From Lachnospiraceae bacterium (GTDB lineage Bacteria > Bacillota > Clostridia > Lachnospirales > Lachnospiraceae), in contig JAAWAC010000041.1 of NCBI GenBank assembly GCA_022791975.1, forward strand, positions 248,001 through 312,000: a DNA stretch of 64,000 bases, given 5' to 3'. Below the pieces are notes generated by a model. The model was not told the DNA's origin and did no database searches. It worked only from the letters and a program-made list of their open reading frames with translations. This document shows, piece by piece, positions 28,035 to 36,579 of the stretch (position 1 is the stretch's first letter; every line of letters starts with the position of its first letter). The translations under genes and the position numbers were made by a program.

Positions 28035-28850
28035 ATGGATATAACAACGCTTTTGGGCATGGTGCTAGGCATGGTGCTAGTTGTGCTTGTAGGTATCGGA
28101 CCTGCAAAGTTGGGGAATTTCTGGGATGTACCAAGCTTGGCTATGGTTTTGGGAGGAACGGTGGCGGCTATCCTGGCCAGTTATCCCTTTCGAATCCTGG
28201 GAGATATCCCCAAACACCTGATGGTATTAACCCGGGGAAAGAAATATAATGTTCCAAAGCTGGTAGATCAAATGGTGGATTTGGCTATGCTGGCAAGGCA
28301 GAGCGGACTTTTGGCTCTGGAGGAAAAGGCAGAGGAGATCAAGGAGCCTTTTTTTAAACAGAGTGTACTAATGATAGTGGATGCCAATGACCCAGACAAG
28401 GTTCGTACCATGCTGGAGAGGCAGATGGATGACATGATGGCTAGGCATGATGAGGCGGCAGGATTGTATGAAAAGGCATCTTCTTATGCACCGGCATTTG
28501 GTATGGTTGGTACGCTGGTAGGTTTGATTAACATGCTGAAGGGTATGAACCTGGATGGTGGCGGCGGAGCCAGTACGCTGGGCGAGGATATGTCTGTGGC
28601 TTTGATTACCACCTTCTACGGCAGCCTTTTTGCCAACCTGTTCTTCCAACCTATTGCCAAGAAGCTGCGTATCCGGCAGGCAGAGGAAGAGCTGTACTGT
28701 ATGACAGTTATCGAGGGAATCATGGGCATTCAGGCAGGTGAGAATCCCAAGTTCCTGCGAGAGCATCTGTTGTCCTGTATGAAGCAGTCCCAGCAGAAGA
28801 AGCTTCTGCTGAAAGCAGAGAAGAGCCAGGGAGGCGGTGAAGAGGGCTGA
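28035..28850 (+). CDS. motA: Flagellar stator protein MotA
   Basis: Ion-channel and torque subunit of the stator. The 271-residue protein has four membrane segments (near 2-22, 32-52, 150-172 and 185-205), a cytoplasmic loop between the second and third with charged residues that face FliG, and the MVGTLVGLINMLKGM segment. Its stop overlaps the motB start by one base (TGATG). The coupling ion cannot be told with confidence. Confidence 0.95.
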   Translation: MDITTLLGMVLGMVLVVLVGIGPAKLGNFWDVPSLAMVLGGTVAAILASYPFRILGDIPKHLMVLTRGKKYNVPKLVDQMVDLAMLARQSGLLALEEKAEEIKEPFFKQSVLMIVDANDPDKVRTMLERQMDDMMARHDEAAGLYEKASSYAPAFGMVGTLVGLINMLKGMNLDGGGGASTLGEDMSVALITTFYGSLFANLFFQPIAKKLRIRQAEEELYCMTVIEGIMGIQAGENPKFLREHLLSCMKQSQQKKLLLKAEKSQGGGEEG

Positions 28851-29815
28851 TGAGCAGACGAAATAAAGGCGGCGGCGGTGAGGACTGTGGCAGCTGGATG
28901 GACACATACGGCGACATGGTAACACTTTTGTTGTGTTTCTTCGTTATGCTGTATGCCATGTCGGATCTGAATCAGCAGAAATGGGAAGTTTTTGTGAAGA
29001 GTATCTTCCCCAACTCCGGAGAAACTCCACAGATTGCAGTCAATGAGCAGGTTTCCGAAGGAGATTATGACGTGTCGGGAAATCTGGAGTTTGATGAAGT
29101 GATTTCCGACCCGGAGAATCCAGAGGAGCTGTATGTGGCTTTGATGGAGGCGCTTAGTGGCAGCGGCATTGACGGGGTGAGTATATCCAGAGAGGATGGA
29201 TATACCTTCCTGGTGTTTGATAATCAGACATTTTTCGAGGGAGACCGGTCCAATTTGACTGATGAAGCCATTGTGGTGCTGGATGTGCTGTGTAGTGTGA
29301 TTTCCAATTATTCAGATGCCATTGCCCAGATTAATATTATGGGTCATACGGCCCAGGCGGACCCTACCAGGGAAAACAATCCCCGGCAAGACCGTATCCT
29401 TTCGGCTATGCGTTCTGCGGAGGTGGCGGCTTACATTCAGAATAAAGACATCATTGATCCCAGCAAGCTAGTGGGTCTGAGTTATGGCCAGTATCGCTCT
29501 GTAAGTACCAATACCAGCAGTGAGGGGCGGGCCAAAAACCGAAGGGTGGAGTTCGTAATTATAGACAGCGGGGCAGATATCAAGTCAATGAATGACTACT
29601 ATGATGAGCTGACCCACAGCATTGATGCAGGTTCTGTGCTGGTTACTGGCACGGAAAGTTCAGCATTTGAGGAAGTTGGAGGCAGCTCGGAGGGGGAGGC
29701 AAGCACTCTGCCTACGGAGGAGATTAACACTCCCGATGAAACCGTGCAGCCTACGGAAGGAACCAATCCTCCGGAGGAAACTGTGCAGCCCACAGAAAAT
29801 GAACCGGCGGAATAA
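28850..29815 (+). CDS. motB: Flagellar stator protein MotB
   Basis: Peptidoglycan-anchored stator subunit. In 321 residues: a short basic N-terminus, one membrane helix with the ion-binding D22 in MDTYGDMVTLLLCFFVMLYA, a linker, and an OmpA-like peptidoglycan-binding domain (about 120-245) with GHTAQADP and GRAKNRRVEFVI. The C-terminus carries repeats of the type TPDETVQPTEG / NPPEETVQPTEN. The gene is followed directly by fliM; fliL, often found here, is missing. Confidence 0.95.
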   Translation: MSRRNKGGGGEDCGSWMDTYGDMVTLLLCFFVMLYAMSDLNQQKWEVFVKSIFPNSGETPQIAVNEQVSEGDYDVSGNLEFDEVISDPENPEELYVALMEALSGSGIDGVSISREDGYTFLVFDNQTFFEGDRSNLTDEAIVVLDVLCSVISNYSDAIAQINIMGHTAQADPTRENNPRQDRILSAMRSAEVAAYIQNKDIIDPSKLVGLSYGQYRSVSTNTSSEGRAKNRRVEFVIIDSGADIKSMNDYYDELTHSIDAGSVLVTGTESSAFEEVGGSSEGEASTLPTEEINTPDETVQPTEGTNPPEETVQPTENEPAE

Positions 29816-29840
29816 CTTTTTAGAAAAGGTGGCTTTTTAA

Positions 29841-30902
29841 ATGGCAGATGTATTGTCCCAAAGTCAAATTGACGCGCTTTTGAAATCCATGCAGACGGGT
29901 GGAGCCGCGCAGGAACCTGAGAAAGTGGAACCAGTAGAAAAAGCAAAGCCTGTGACCGATGAAGTCAAGTACAGCAAGTACGATTTCTACAGCCCCAGGA
30001 AGTTTACCAAGGATAAGATGAGGATATTGAGCAGCGTGTTTGAGAATTATGCGCGAATCATTACCTCTCAGGTCAATGGTGTATTCCGTGTGATGACTGA
30101 TATTACTGTGATGGAGGTCCAGGAGCGTCGTTATTATGAATATGTAAATGGATTGAATGAAAATGATGCAGTCACCTTGGTGGAGGCCACGATACAGGAC
30201 TACAATAAAAATATGGTCCCGTTGATGATATATGTCTCGCCCGGGTTGGTCATTACCTTGATTGACCATATGTTGGGCGGCGGCGAGGAAGTCATAAAGG
30301 TGAAGCCGGGATATCGGTATTCGGACGTTGAAATAGCTCTGTACCGGAGGATTTTGTCTTATCTGATTCAGGCGTTGAAGGATGGCTTTTCCAATTACAT
30401 CAACATGGAATTTCAGGCCCGGAGAATTGAGGACAATCCCAGTATGATGCAGGACGTGGGCCTGGATGAGACGGTGGCCATTATTCTGTTGAATGTGGAC
30501 CTGGCTGGTTTGGCCTCAGAGAAGATCCGGATATGTCTGCCAGGTACACTTTTGGAAACCATATTCCATGTGATTGACAGCCGCAAGCATCTTGCAAGGG
30601 GATATTCCTACGAGGATAACAGGGAAACTATCCTGGAGAATCTGCGGGATTCCTTGCTTCCGGTTACTGGTCAGCTGGGCACCATATCGCTGGATCTGGA
30701 TGATATTTATCATCTGCGGGAAGGGGATGTGATTGACATGAACAAGCCAAAGGATAATGATGTAAGGCTGTTTGTGGGCAGGCAGGCATGGTTCACAGGA
30801 AAGATGGGCATATATAAAAAGAATGTGGCGGTACGGATAAATCAGCGCCTCTACGAGGAAGAGAATGTGGAGGAGGAGCTGGAGACAGCCGTATCTGAAT
30901 AA
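29841..30902 (+). CDS. fliM: Flagellar motor switch protein FliM
   Basis: C-ring protein that binds phospho-CheY. The 353-residue protein starts with the CheY-binding peptide VLSQSQIDALLKSMQTGG, has the middle domain with the GGG-type turn (MLGGGEEVIKV), and ends with a SpoA domain. A very similar peptide recurs inside FliY at residues 229-244. It lies between motB and cheY. Confidence 0.96.
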   Translation: MADVLSQSQIDALLKSMQTGGAAQEPEKVEPVEKAKPVTDEVKYSKYDFYSPRKFTKDKMRILSSVFENYARIITSQVNGVFRVMTDITVMEVQERRYYEYVNGLNENDAVTLVEATIQDYNKNMVPLMIYVSPGLVITLIDHMLGGGEEVIKVKPGYRYSDVEIALYRRILSYLIQALKDGFSNYINMEFQARRIEDNPSMMQDVGLDETVAIILLNVDLAGLASEKIRICLPGTLLETIFHVIDSRKHLARGYSYEDNRETILENLRDSLLPVTGQLGTISLDLDDIYHLREGDVIDMNKPKDNDVRLFVGRQAWFTGKMGIYKKNVAVRINQRLYEEENVEEELETAVSE

Positions 30903-30943
30903 AAGACTACATATAATATTTTTATGAGAGTGAGGAAAGAACA

Positions 30944-31306
30944 ATGGCGAAGATTATGCTGGTTGATGATGCTGCATTTATGCGAATGATGGTCAAGAAC
31001 GCGCTGACAAAGAGCGGGTATGACAACTTTGTGGAGGCTCAGGACGGGGCTGAGGCGGTTAAGAAATATGATGAGGAAAATCCAGATATGGTGATTATGG
31101 ATATTACCATGCCGAATATGGATGGTCTTCAGGCATTGAAAAAAATCCGGGAAAGCCATCCGGATGCCAAGATCGTTATGTGTACAGCCATGGGTCAGGA
31201 GAGCATGGTAGTGGACGCTATCAAGTCCGGCGCCAGAGATTTTATTGTGAAGCCCTTTAACCAGGAGCGTATTGTGGAGACTGTTAACACCATTTTAGGA
31301 CAGTAG
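30944..31306 (+). CDS. cheY: Chemotaxis response regulator CheY
   Basis: A 120-residue stand-alone receiver domain with acidic pair D8/D9, phospho-acceptor D53 (VIMDITMPNMDG), a conserved threonine at CTAMGQ and lysine at IVKPFN. It carries the signal from CheA to FliM and FliY. It lies between fliM and flgC, whereas in B. subtilis it follows fliY. Confidence 0.95.
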   Translation: MAKIMLVDDAAFMRMMVKNALTKSGYDNFVEAQDGAEAVKKYDEENPDMVIMDITMPNMDGLQALKKIRESHPDAKIVMCTAMGQESMVVDAIKSGARDFIVKPFNQERIVETVNTILGQ

Positions 31307-31328
31307 TGACAGGCAGGAGGAAACCAAA

Positions 31329-31778
31329 ATGGCTTTTTTAAGTTCCTTTGATATCTGTGCGTCTGGCCTGAGTGCGCAGCGTCTGCGGATGGATATTGCT
31401 TCGGAGAATATATCCAATATTGATACTACCAGAACTGAGGCGGGCGGCGCCTACCGCAGGAAAACAGTGGTATTTGAGAGTTATGGTTCAGAGAGTTTTC
31501 GGGAGGTTATGCGCAATGCGGCCCAGGGCAAGGGGATTAGCAGCCGGCCGGCCGGCGTGCGAGTGGCCGATATTGTTGAGGACGACCGAGAAATGAAGAT
31601 GGTCTATAATCCGGGGCATCCGGATGCGGACGAAAGCGGCTTTGTGGAAATGCCCAATGTGGATCTTTTGAAGGAGACGGTGGATGCCATGTCAGCCACC
31701 AGGTCTTACGACGCCAATATCACGGCATTGAATGCAATTAAGCTGATGGCGCAGAAAGCGCTGGAGATCGGGAAATAA
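31329..31778 (+). CDS. flgC: Flagellar basal-body rod protein FlgC, displaced
   Basis: Proximal rod protein. The 149-residue protein has the FlgC N-terminus (SSFDICASGLSAQRLRMD, SENISNIDTTRTEAGGAYRRK), the central VVFES segment and the C-terminal NVDLLKETVDAMSATRSYDAN. FlgC normally sits between flgB and fliE; here it lies 13 kb away between cheY and fliY. Ribosome site CAGGAGGAAACCAAA. Confidence 0.95.
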   Translation: MAFLSSFDICASGLSAQRLRMDIASENISNIDTTRTEAGGAYRRKTVVFESYGSESFREVMRNAAQGKGISSRPAGVRVADIVEDDREMKMVYNPGHPDADESGFVEMPNVDLLKETVDAMSATRSYDANITALNAIKLMAQKALEIGK

Positions 31779-31803
31779 TGTTGGACAGAAGGAGATTTGA
31801 ATA

Positions 31804-33237
31804 ATGGGCGCTAGCGGCTTTAATGAAATGGAAATAGACGCCATAGGCGAGATTATGAATATCAGTCTCGGCGCCTCGGCGACAGCGGTTTCCACATTGC
31901 TGGGCACAAAGGTTGATATCACCACACCGGTGGTAAAGGTTCAGACGCGGGAAGAGTTTGAGTTCAAGCGGTTGGAACCAGCTATCGGGGTAGAGATTGC
32001 TTATGTCGAGGGCCTGGACGGTAAAAACGTCATGATGTTCCGCAAAGAGGATGTGCGGATTATCGTGGGCACGCTGATGGGGCAGGATCTTACAGATGAT
32101 ACCTTTATCATGGATGACGAAATTTATGTCAGTGCCATCTGTGAGATTATGAACCAGATGATGGGAGCCTCGGCTACGGCTTTATCTGAATTTTTAGGGT
32201 TTCCGGTAAATATTTCTACACCAAAGTCCTTTGATGTGGGGGAACCGGAGGAGTTTAAGGATAAGTACTTTCCTGAAGAGCAGGGGATGGTAGTTGTCCG
32301 TTTCCGTTTGGAAATTGAGGAAAAGCTGAACAGTGAATTTATGAATATTATGTCAACTAGACTGGCAAAACGTCTGTTGACACCTTTTGGTTTAGGTGGA
32401 GATGTGGAGGAGGAAGTTCAGGCAGCCCCAGAACCAGCCCCGGAACCACCCTTGGCCGAGACCAGTTCTTCTTCAGGAGGCGGAAGCATGTCTCAGGAAG
32501 AGATGGATGCTTTGATGAAGTCTATGCAGGGAGGAGATTCTGCGCCGGCTCCCACCCAGGAGGCAGAGATGCCGGCAGCTATTCATGCGGGCTCTGGTAT
32601 GATGCAGGCCAAATCCGATGCTATGAAAGCAGCGGCTCAGGCGGCTCAGGCAGTACAGTCTTCCCCGGAGCCACAGGCCGTGGCACAGCCCGTACCTGCC
32701 CCAGCACCAGCTATGCAGTCTGATATGGCAGTGCAGCCGTCTATGGGACCACAGCCAGCTATGGGGGCGCAGCAGCCTTATTATCCTTATCCTGCAGCAG
32801 CTCCAGGTATGGACCCCATGATGTTGCAGCTTTTGAATCAGATGCAGCAGACGCAGATGCAGATGATGGAAATGATGCGGACGCCTAAGCCCCAGGAACA
32901 GCCCAAGAAGGAGAGCTCCATTATTAAGCCTCTGGCTTCCCAGCAGATGCAGGATGATGCAGGTGAGGGCATGGAGGATAAGACCAACCAGGAAATGCTT
33001 ATGAAGGTGCCTTTGGAGATTTCCGTGGAAATCGGAAGGACCAAGCGTCTGGTTCGGGATATTTTGGAATTTACGCAGGGTACCCTGGTGGTTTTGGATA
33101 AAATGGCCGGAGAACAGGTGGACCTTTTTGTAAACGGACAATGCATTGCCCGGGGCGACATCGTGGTAGTAGAGGACAATTTCGGCATTCGTATCACGGA
33201 GATTGTGACAAAAGAATTGAATCCGGAGACCCTGTAG
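31804..33237 (+). CDS. fliY: Flagellar switch protein FliY (CheC-like domain plus FliN domain)
   Basis: C-ring protein with CheY-P phosphatase activity in its family. The 477-residue protein has an N-terminal CheC/FliY domain with two intact active-site motifs (D-x3-E-I-M-N near 12-19 and S-x3-E-I-M-N near 110-117, each with the downstream Pro), a Pro/Ala/Gln/Met-rich linker at about 200-395, and a C-terminal FliN/SpoA domain (about 398-475). In B. subtilis FliY the CheY-binding peptide is at the N-terminus; here the N-terminus lacks it and a FliM-like copy (MSQEEMDALMKSMQGG) is at 229-244 in the linker, right after an internal ribosome site. A second, shorter product may therefore be made from the same gene. 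Confidence 0.94.
   Translation: MGASGFNEMEIDAIGEIMNISLGASATAVSTLLGTKVDITTPVVKVQTREEFEFKRLEPAIGVEIAYVEGLDGKNVMMFRKEDVRIIVGTLMGQDLTDDTFIMDDEIYVSAICEIMNQMMGASATALSEFLGFPVNISTPKSFDVGEPEEFKDKYFPEEQGMVVVRFRLEIEEKLNSEFMNIMSTRLAKRLLTPFGLGGDVEEEVQAAPEPAPEPPLAETSSSSGGGSMSQEEMDALMKSMQGGDSAPAPTQEAEMPAAIHAGSGMMQAKSDAMKAAAQAAQAVQSSPEPQAVAQPVPAPAPAMQSDMAVQPSMGPQPAMGAQQPYYPYPAAAPGMDPMMLQLLNQMQQTQMQMMEMMRTPKPQEQPKKESSIIKPLASQQMQDDAGEGMEDKTNQEMLMKVPLEISVEIGRTKRLVRDILEFTQGTLVVLDKMAGEQVDLFVNGQCIARGDIVVVEDNFGIRITEIVTKELNPETL
32475..32490 (+). promoter_or_regulatory. Internal ribosome binding site and ATG within fliY
   Basis: AGGAGG at 32475-32480, 7-base spacer CGGAAGC, ATG at 32488, in the fliY frame. The predicted product is 249 residues: a CheY-binding-type peptide at its very N-terminus, the linker, and the FliN domain. 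The site is stronger than those of several neighbouring genes. Internal starts that yield a FliN-like C-terminal fragment are known in related type III secretion SpoA proteins (Spa33, SsaQ, YscQ). Confidence 0.6.
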
Positions 33238-33239
33238 CT

Positions 33240-33608
33240 ATGTGGGCTTTGAACATATTCACCACAGTGATGACCATCTTAGGTATTTTGCTTCTTGCAT
33301 ACTGGTGCAGCCGTATGATGGGAAAAAAGTGGGGAACCATTTCCGGGCCTTCTGCCTCCGGCAATATGCGGATTATTGAGCAGCTGCCGGTAGGGCAGGA
33401 TAAGAGGATTCTTCTGTTGGAGCTGGGAGAGCAGTATTATCTGATTGGCGTCAGCCAGGCAGGCATACAGCTGCTGTCCCAGGTGGAGGGTGATTTTCAT
33501 GTGGACAGGCCGGAGAGCCCGGTGAAAACAGAGCTTTCATCTTCTTTTCAAGAGATTTTTGACAAATACAGAAAGCGCCGGGATGGGAAGGATGGATTTG
33601 ACAGATGA
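33240..33608 (+). CDS. fliO: Flagellar export protein FliO/FliZ
   Basis: A 122-residue protein with one N-terminal membrane helix (about 4-24) and a basic cytoplasmic part with MRIIEQLPVGQDKRILLLELG and YYLIGVSQAGI, typical of FliO. It helps assemble the FliP-FliQ-FliR gate. ATG 33240 lies 2 bases after the fliY stop, with GGAG inside the fliY end. It overlaps fliP by four bases (ATGA). Confidence 0.9.
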   Translation: MWALNIFTTVMTILGILLLAYWCSRMMGKKWGTISGPSASGNMRIIEQLPVGQDKRILLLELGEQYYLIGVSQAGIQLLSQVEGDFHVDRPESPVKTELSSSFQEIFDKYRKRRDGKDGFDR

Positions 33609-34261
33609 GTGATTTGTTGACACAGTTAAATGGCGGAAGCGTTCCGACTCTGGAACTGTTGTTTATGCTTACGCTGGTAGCGCTGCTGCCCTCACTGGTT
33701 ATTATGATGACCTCTTTTACCAGGACGATCATCATTCTGTCCTTCACAAGGAATGCTATGGGTGTTCAGCAGTCGCCGCCCAATATGGTTTTGATTGGGA
33801 TTTCTTTGTTTTTGACCTTATATATTATGACCCCAGTAATCAACAGGGTGAATGAGGAGGGCTACCAGCCCTTTATTCGGGAGGAGATTTCTCAGGAAGA
33901 AGCTCTTGAGCGGATGATTGTACCCATGAAGGAGTTTATGCTGAGAAACACGGAGATGGATACCCTGGACAATTTTGTGGGAATGTCGGGAACGGAAGTT
34001 CTGGATAATCCTATGGAGTATCCTCTTACAGTGGTGGTTCCAGCCTTTATGACCAGTGAGCTGAAGAAAGGATTTATTGCGGGTTTCTGTATTTATCTGC
34101 CCTTTCTTCTGGTAGACATTATCGTGGCTACCACTCTGATGTCTATGGGAATGGTAATGCTGCCACCGGCTATGGTTTCCCTGCCTTTCAAGCTTTTGCT
34201 TTTTATTACCGTGGATGGTTGGGAGCTTATTTTCTCCAATATTGTAATAGGCTTTAAGTGA
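33605..34261 (+). CDS. fliP: Flagellar export gate protein FliP
   Basis: Core subunit of the export gate. The 218-residue protein has four membrane helices and conserved MMTSFTRTIIILSFTRNA and TVVVPAFMTSELKKGF. No cleavable signal peptide precedes the first helix, unlike enterobacterial FliP. Overlaps fliO by four bases. Confidence 0.96.
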   Translation: MSDLLTQLNGGSVPTLELLFMLTLVALLPSLVIMMTSFTRTIIILSFTRNAMGVQQSPPNMVLIGISLFLTLYIMTPVINRVNEEGYQPFIREEISQEEALERMIVPMKEFMLRNTEMDTLDNFVGMSGTEVLDNPMEYPLTVVVPAFMTSELKKGFIAGFCIYLPFLLVDIIVATTLMSMGMVMLPPAMVSLPFKLLLFITVDGWELIFSNIVIGFK

Positions 34262-34295
34262 AAGGCTGTGAGCTGGACAGGAAAAGGAGGGCGTT

Positions 34296-34559
34296 ATGAC
34301 AGAACTGGAGGTACTGGATCTTTTATATCAGGCATTTATGCTGGCACTGCGCCTAGCTTTGCCCTTTTTGTTGGTTAGCATGCTGGTGGGTGTGATCATA
34401 TCCATTTTTCAGGCAGCTACCCAGATTAATGAGCAGACGCTGACGTTTGTTCCCAAATTTCTCGCCATCCTGGCGGTTATGGGAATCCTGGGAGGCGCAA
34501 TTATGAGTGAGCTTCAGGGGTTTTTAAGACAGATGGTAGCCATCGCCGCAGGGGGCTGA
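34296..34559 (+). CDS. fliQ: Flagellar export gate protein FliQ
   Basis: An 87-residue protein with two membrane helices and conserved FQAATQINEQTLTFVPK between them. Ribosome site AAAGGAGGGCGTT. Position after fliP fits. Confidence 0.95.
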   Translation: MTELEVLDLLYQAFMLALRLALPFLLVSMLVGVIISIFQAATQINEQTLTFVPKFLAILAVMGILGGAIMSELQGFLRQMVAIAAGG

Positions 34560-34565
34560 TGGATT

Positions 34566-35318
34566 ATGATTATCCTTTTTGCGCTGGTATTTATGCGGAT
34601 GACAGGAGCTATCATGTTAAACCCTGTTCTGGGACGCTCCAATATCCCGGGGGCTGTGAAGGGAGCCACAATTTTTGTGCTGTCCTTTCTCCTGTATGGA
34701 ACTACGGATGGTGTTTTGGTGCAGGAGCCCACAGTTATGCTGGAGTTTGGGTTTATGCTGTTCAAGGAACTGATGGTGGGATTTGCCATTGGATTTTCCA
34801 TGGAGCTGTGTTTTGTGGTGGTTCGCTTTGCGGCAGCTGTGGTAGACTATACCATGGGACTTTCCATGGCCCAGGTTTACGATCCCCAGTATAATACCCA
34901 GATGACTATCACATCAGGAATGTATTATACATTTCTGGTGCTTCTCTTTCTGACAGGAAATGGTCATGTACATCTTTTGGGTCTGATCTATCATTCAGCG
35001 CAGTTGGTGCCCTTTGGGCAGGTGCATGTGCAGCCTCAGCTGGGGGAGCTGATGCTGGAAATTTTTAAGAGAAGCATTGTGATGGGAATGCAGTTTGCAT
35101 TTCCTATCATTGCCATGGAGCTGGTAACAGAGGCCGCTGTGGGAATTCTCATGCGGGTGATTCCCCAAATTAATGTGTTTTCCGTGAACTTTCAGCTGAA
35201 AATCATTGTGGGGTTGCTGATGCTGGTCTTTTTATTTAATCCCATGGCAGGGAAACTGTACACGGTTATTGACAATATGTTTATCTATATAGAGGAGGCG
35301 CTGATGGTTTTAAGCTAG
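34566..35318 (+). CDS. fliR: Flagellar export gate protein FliR
   Basis: A 250-residue polytopic membrane protein with about six helices, starting just 6 bases after fliQ. Conserved parts: RMTGAIMLNPVLGRSNIPG near 10-30 and GMQFAFPIIAMELVTEAAVGI. Forms the gate with FliP and FliQ. Confidence 0.94.
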   Translation: MIILFALVFMRMTGAIMLNPVLGRSNIPGAVKGATIFVLSFLLYGTTDGVLVQEPTVMLEFGFMLFKELMVGFAIGFSMELCFVVVRFAAAVVDYTMGLSMAQVYDPQYNTQMTITSGMYYTFLVLLFLTGNGHVHLLGLIYHSAQLVPFGQVHVQPQLGELMLEIFKRSIVMGMQFAFPIIAMELVTEAAVGILMRVIPQINVFSVNFQLKIIVGLLMLVFLFNPMAGKLYTVIDNMFIYIEEALMVLS

Positions 35319-35322
35319 CGTA

Positions 35323-35387
35323 CTGTCTCGATTACTTACAGAAGAGATACGGACACAGAGATAGGGAACTGAGAGTGATTGAGACAG
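35323..35387 (+). repeat. Long stem-loop in the fliR-flhB gap
   Basis: CTGTCTCGATTACT (35323-35336) pairs with AGTGATTGAGACAG (35374-35387) over 14 positions with two G-U pairs; two more pairs lie beyond one mismatch. The loop is 37 bases. The 139-base gap (35319-35457) is the largest between export-apparatus genes and holds no gene. Confidence 0.6.
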
Positions 35388-35457
35388 CACACTAGTCAGG
35401 AGAGATTGCTGTCGTGTTAGGGGAGACAAATCCTGCGGGCAGAAGGGAGTGGTGAGC

Positions 35458-36531
35458 TTGGCGGAGTCAAATGGACAGGAAAAAACCGAACAGCCAACCG
35501 GTAAACGGCGAAAGGATGCCCGGGAGGAAGGAAATATCTTCCAGAGCAAGGATATTGTCACGGTTCTGATGCTGTTGGGTGTGTTCTATACAGCCAAGTT
35601 GGTACTACCCATGATATATAATACAGCGGGAGAGTTTATGCAGTTCTTTTTTACCGCTGTGGGGGCAGAAGCGCCTCTGGAGCGCTCCCCCAATATCTAT
35701 ACTTATATGGTGGTAACCCTGTTAAAGTGTGCCCTTCCGCTGCTGCTGGTGTCCATGGTCCTGGGAATTCTGGGACATGGAGTGCAAACCCGGTTTCTTG
35801 TGACTTTTAAGCCCTTGCGGCCAAAGTTCAGCAAGTTAAATCCCATTTCCGGGATCAAAAAGCTCTTCGGCATGAAAAAAGTGGTAGAGCTTGTAAAAAA
35901 CCTGATTAAGATAGCAATTTTGATTGCTTTGCTGTATAATATTCTAATGAGCGATGTTACGCCCATTGCGCAGATGATGGATGTATCGGTGCTGAGCGCG
36001 GCTGCGGCCACGTTACAGATGGTGCTTGACCTGGTCGTCAAAGTGTGCATTGCCTTTGCTGTGGTGGCGTTTTTTGATTTTCTCTACCAGAGGTGGGATT
36101 ATGAGAAAAATCTGAAGATGACGAAGCAGGAGGTAAAGGATGAATACAAGATGACAGAGGGAAATCCAGAGATCAAGGGACGAATCCGGAGGATTCAGCG
36201 TCAGATGGCTTTGAGCAGGATGATGCAGAGTGTTCCGGAGGCCGATGTAATTATCCGAAATCCTACGCATTTTGCTGTGGCGCTGAAGTATGACCCGGAG
36301 AAGCACGGGGCACCGGTGGTACTGGCTAAGGGGCAGGATTATCTGGCTCTGCGTATTATTAAGGTGGGCATGGAGCATGAGGTATTTATTTTGGAAAACA
36401 GGCCTTTGGCTAGAGCGCTTTACGCGGATAGTGAGGTGGACCGGGAGATACCGCCCCAGTTTTACGGCGCAGTGGCGGAGGTTCTGGTGTATATTTACCG
36501 GCTCAACCACAGAGACGAGATGCTCAGGTGA
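35458..36531 (+). CDS. flhB: Flagellar export switch protein FlhB
   Basis: Controls substrate specificity of the export gate. The 357-residue protein has four membrane helices, a cytoplasmic linker and the self-cleavage motif N268-P-T-H in IIRNPTHFAVALKYD. TTG 35458 is chosen as start: it gives MAESNGQEKTEQPT, with GGGAG eight bases upstream; GTG codons at 35449 and 35452 overlap the ribosome site. Confidence 0.95.
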   Translation: MAESNGQEKTEQPTGKRRKDAREEGNIFQSKDIVTVLMLLGVFYTAKLVLPMIYNTAGEFMQFFFTAVGAEAPLERSPNIYTYMVVTLLKCALPLLLVSMVLGILGHGVQTRFLVTFKPLRPKFSKLNPISGIKKLFGMKKVVELVKNLIKIAILIALLYNILMSDVTPIAQMMDVSVLSAAAATLQMVLDLVVKVCIAFAVVAFFDFLYQRWDYEKNLKMTKQEVKDEYKMTEGNPEIKGRIRRIQRQMALSRMMQSVPEADVIIRNPTHFAVALKYDPEKHGAPVVLAKGQDYLALRIIKVGMEHEVFILENRPLARALYADSEVDREIPPQFYGAVAEVLVYIYRLNHRDEMLR

Positions 36532-36579
36532 TAGCAGAATTGGCATCCGCATATTTTATATAGATGGATGGAGTCTTAC

